DNA from: an uncultured Clostridium sp.
GTDB taxonomy: Bacteria > Bacillota > Clostridia > TANB77 > CAG-508
Direction of reading: 5' to 3'
Length of the DNA stretch: 15,393 nucleotides
Assembly (NCBI GenBank): GCA_900555085.1
Contig: USJU01000027.1
Location: 1 to 15,393, forward strand
Part shown: in pieces, positions 13,665 to 15,393 of the stretch
Numbering within the stretch: position 1 is the first letter of the stretch
How the letters are laid out: every line of letters starts with the position of its first letter
Program-made: the position numbers and the translations under genes
Notes under the pieces: model-generated
The model's input: the letters and a program-made list of their open reading frames with translations, nothing else
Database searches by the model: none
Told to the model about the DNA's origin: nothing

Positions 13665-14585
13665 ATGAAGGTTAGACTTGGATATGCATGTATTACTAAT
13701 TGTATTAATGATAGTAGTTCTAGCCCTTATACTTATAGTAAATATTTAAAAGATGGAGATATTAATAAGTTGGATAGAGTTATTATTTCTAACTTAAAAT
13801 CTTTAAATAATATAATTGATTATAATATTAAGAATAACATTCATTTTTATAGGATGTCTTCAAAAATTATTCCTCTTGCTACTAAAGATGATGTTAAATT
13901 TGACTATACTAATAAATACAAAAGTTATTATGATACTATAGGTAAGAAAATTAGTGAAAGTAAAATGAGAGTTGATTTTCATCCTGATCAGTTTTGTGTG
14001 CTTAATAGTGTGAAGAGTGATGTTGTTTCTAATTCTGTTAAGATACTTGAATATCATTATAATCTTTTGAATATGCTAAATGTAAATGATAAAATATTAA
14101 TACTTCATGTTGGTAGTAGTGCTTTTGGTAAGGAAAATTCTATTAGCAGGTTTATTAATAATTTTAATAAATTACCTATATATTTAAGAAAATGTATTGC
14201 TATTGAAAATGATGATAAAGTTTTTAATGTTAATGATGTTCTAAATATATCCAAAGTTACTAGTATACCTGTTGTTTTAGATTATCATCATCATTTATGT
14301 AATAAAAGTGATTTTTCTTTTGCAGATATTTTTAATAGTTGGGGTAATAGGAGAGTTAAAATGCATTTTTCTTCTCCTAAAAATAAGAGAGATTATAGGA
14401 GTCATAATGAATATATTAATGGTGATGATTTTATTAATTTTATAGAAATACTTAAGAAATATGATAGAGATATTGATATTATGTTAGAAGCTAAAGGAAA
14501 AGATGATAGTTTATTTAGATTAGTTAGATATATTAAATATAAGACTGATTATAAGTTTATTGATGATACTACATTTTTAGTTTAA
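13665..14585 (+). CDS. uvsE: UV damage endonuclease UvdE/UvsE
   Basis: A 306-residue TIM-barrel endonuclease that nicks DNA 5' of UV photoproducts, starting an alternative excision repair path. Motifs in order: RLGYA at the N-terminus, FYRMSSKIIPLAT (61-73), DFHPDQF with H106, LHVGS with H148, IENDDKVF with E181, LDYHHH with D206 and H209, KMHFSSPK with H234, RSHNEY, and IMLEAKGKD with E275. These fit the metal-binding set of Thermus UVDE. The residue after PLAT is lysine (K74), where I recall histidine in many homologues. The start is ATG 13665 with GGTGA 4 nt upstream. Codon style differs from the core genes to the left: Ile is mostly ATT, and Thr, Val and Asn mostly end in T. This suggests a different history or expression level. 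An AT-rich palindrome after the stop (14598-14623) may end transcription. Confidence 0.93.
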   Translation: MKVRLGYACITNCINDSSSSPYTYSKYLKDGDINKLDRVIISNLKSLNNIIDYNIKNNIHFYRMSSKIIPLATKDDVKFDYTNKYKSYYDTIGKKISESKMRVDFHPDQFCVLNSVKSDVVSNSVKILEYHYNLLNMLNVNDKILILHVGSSAFGKENSISRFINNFNKLPIYLRKCIAIENDDKVFNVNDVLNISKVTSIPVVLDYHHHLCNKSDFSFADIFNSWGNRRVKMHFSSPKNKRDYRSHNEYINGDDFINFIEILKKYDRDIDIMLEAKGKDDSLFRLVRYIKYKTDYKFIDDTTFLV

Positions 14586-14644
14586 TTTAAAAAAGTAACA
14601 ACTGAATTTTTAAAAATTGTTGTATAATTAGATTGTGAATAAGT

Positions 14645-14743
14645 ATGGTAGTGACAAAAAGGATTAAGCAACAACATTCAAGTGAAATTATTAATTTAGA
14701 AAGCATAATATATTTAATAAAAAGTGTTCAAAAAGGCAACTAA
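14645..14743 (+). CDS. Possible 32-residue small ORF
   Basis: An ATG-started frame of 32 codons (MVVTKRIKQQ... ending SVQKGN) lies in the 230-bp gap between uvsE and the methyltransferase gene. A TATAAT hexamer (14623-14628) precedes it, but no clear -35 or ribosome binding site does. The product would be basic with a short hydrophobic stretch (IINLESIIYLIKSV). It may be a small protein, a relic of a larger gene, or chance. I do not recognise it, and I see nothing else of note in this gap. Confidence 0.2.
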   Translation: MVVTKRIKQQHSSEIINLESIIYLIKSVQKGN

Positions 14744-14790
14744 AATATTAATGATAAAATGGATGAGGTGCTGAAAAAATTTATAAGAAT

Positions 14791-14833
14791 AAAAGCCGAT
14801 GGCTTATATTATAAACTATCGGCTTATTTTTTT
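14791..14833. terminator. Terminator between convergent genes, serving the methyltransferase gene
   Basis: AAGCCGAT (14793-14800) pairs with ATCGGCTT (14818-14825) across a 17-nt loop. T-runs follow on both strands (TTATTTTTTT on +, TTTTATTCTT on -). The right arm includes the last codons of the methyltransferase gene, so the coding end forms part of the hairpin. Confidence 0.75.
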
Positions 14834-15393
14834 ACCAATATATAGCATATGTGTACTATATCCTTGCACTTCTTTTCTTTCACAAGAACTGAAATGATAA
14901 TTTTTCCAAATTTCAAATTCTTCTTCTGATAAATTGTCAATGATATTTCTAAAATGTGGAGCAACTCCTGATGTTGAGATATTATTAATCTTTTCTATAT
15001 TATTTGAATTCATAATTTTTTCAAGTTCATCAATATAGAATGCTCTCATTATTTCACTTGGTTCAGAAATTATTTTAAAGTTTTGATCAAATCGTTTATT
15101 ATCATATCCAAATTTCAAATGACCTTTTAGTAATGCCCAGCTTATCATTATTGAATCATTAGGTAAATATGCAAACATCATAATACCATTATTTTTACAT
15201 ACTCTTTTAGCTTCATTTATACATTTATTAATTTCTTCTTCTGTATACAAGTGGTACAAAGGCCCTAAAACTAATACAATATCAAAAATATTATCTTCAA
15301 ACCTTGATAAGTCAATTGCATCTCCTTGTTCAGCAACAATATTCATATTATCAGTTATTTTGCTTTTTAATACATCTAAATTATGTTGTACAT
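14816..15393 (-). CDS. Class I SAM-dependent methyltransferase, 5' end cut by window
   Basis: A partial protein: 176 residues follow the first internal ATG, and the frame stays open upstream to the window edge (codons for VQHNLDVLKSKITDN), so the true start lies beyond 15393. The missing part should hold the glycine-rich SAM-binding motif I. Present are the motif II-like region QGDAIDLSRFEDNIFDIVLVLGP, the YHLYTEEE segment, and the post-motif helix EAKRVCKNNGIMMFAYL. These match the Methyltransf_11/25-like clostridial methyltransferases. The substrate cannot be inferred. Codons are T-ending, like those of uvsE. It is convergent with uvsE and ends in a hairpin that overlaps its stop codon. Confidence 0.85.
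   Translation of the reverse strand, partial: VQHNLDVLKSKITDNMNIVAEQGDAIDLSRFEDNIFDIVLVLGPLYHLYTEEEINKCINEAKRVCKNNGIMMFAYLPNDSIMISWALLKGHLKFGYDNKRFDQNFKIISEPSEIMRAFYIDELEKIMNSNNIEKINNISTSGVAPHFRNIIDNLSEEEFEIWKNYHFSSCERKEVQGYSTHMLYIGKKISR

Overview
The window is AT-rich chromosomal DNA of a low-GC Gram-positive bacterium. It most resembles an uncultured, gut-type clostridial member of the Bacillota. This rests on the A/U-ending codon use, AGGAGG-type ribosome binding sites, consensus TTGACA-17-TATAAT promoters, a primary sigma factor with a short region 1.1 and no large insertion, a CarD protein, a VanW/YoaR-type surface protein, and AGA-dominated arginine codons matched by a tRNA-Arg(TCT). 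Species was not determined.

Layout, left to right. (1) 1-1758: an M18 aminopeptidase on the + strand, then a 339-bp convergent gap holding an AU-only hairpin, a GTAG-headed palindromic repeat, a tight cluster of DnaA-box-like 9-mers and a bidirectional terminator. (2) 1759-3098: a secreted protein with a Pro/Thr/Ser linker and a lysine-rich tail on the - strand, divergent from tRNA-Arg(TCT). (3) 3100-7855: an apparent operon of VanW-family protein, pth, an RNase E/G-type enzyme without the usual C-terminal zinc-link, and rimO. (4) 7856-9235: two inverted GTAG-headed palindromes, dut, and carD, each of the two genes with its own promoter. (5) 9321-12225: dnaG-rpoD, the core of the macromolecular synthesis operon without rpsU. 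(6) 12374-13029: an unrecognised 109-residue charged protein and tRNA-Met(CAT). (7) 13072-15393: ybaK-type aminoacyl-tRNA deacylase (-), a UvdE-type UV damage endonuclease (+) with a different codon style, and a class I methyltransferase (-) cut by the window end.

Most genes are housekeeping functions in translation quality control (pth, rimO, ybaK, tRNAs), RNA processing (rng), nucleotide sanitation (dut), replication priming (dnaG) and transcription initiation (carD, rpoD). I found no transposase, integrase, CRISPR array, phage module, toxin-antitoxin pair or defence locus, and nothing that amounts to a new multigene system. The signals most worth a second look are non-coding. One is the DnaA-box cluster at about 1577-1703, which could be an origin or a DnaA-titration site. 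The other is a family of GTAG-headed palindromes placed at gene 3' ends, which has the architecture of REP/BIME elements. Among proteins, the shortened RNase G, the unknown 109-residue protein after rpoD and the lysine-rich secreted protein stand out modestly.
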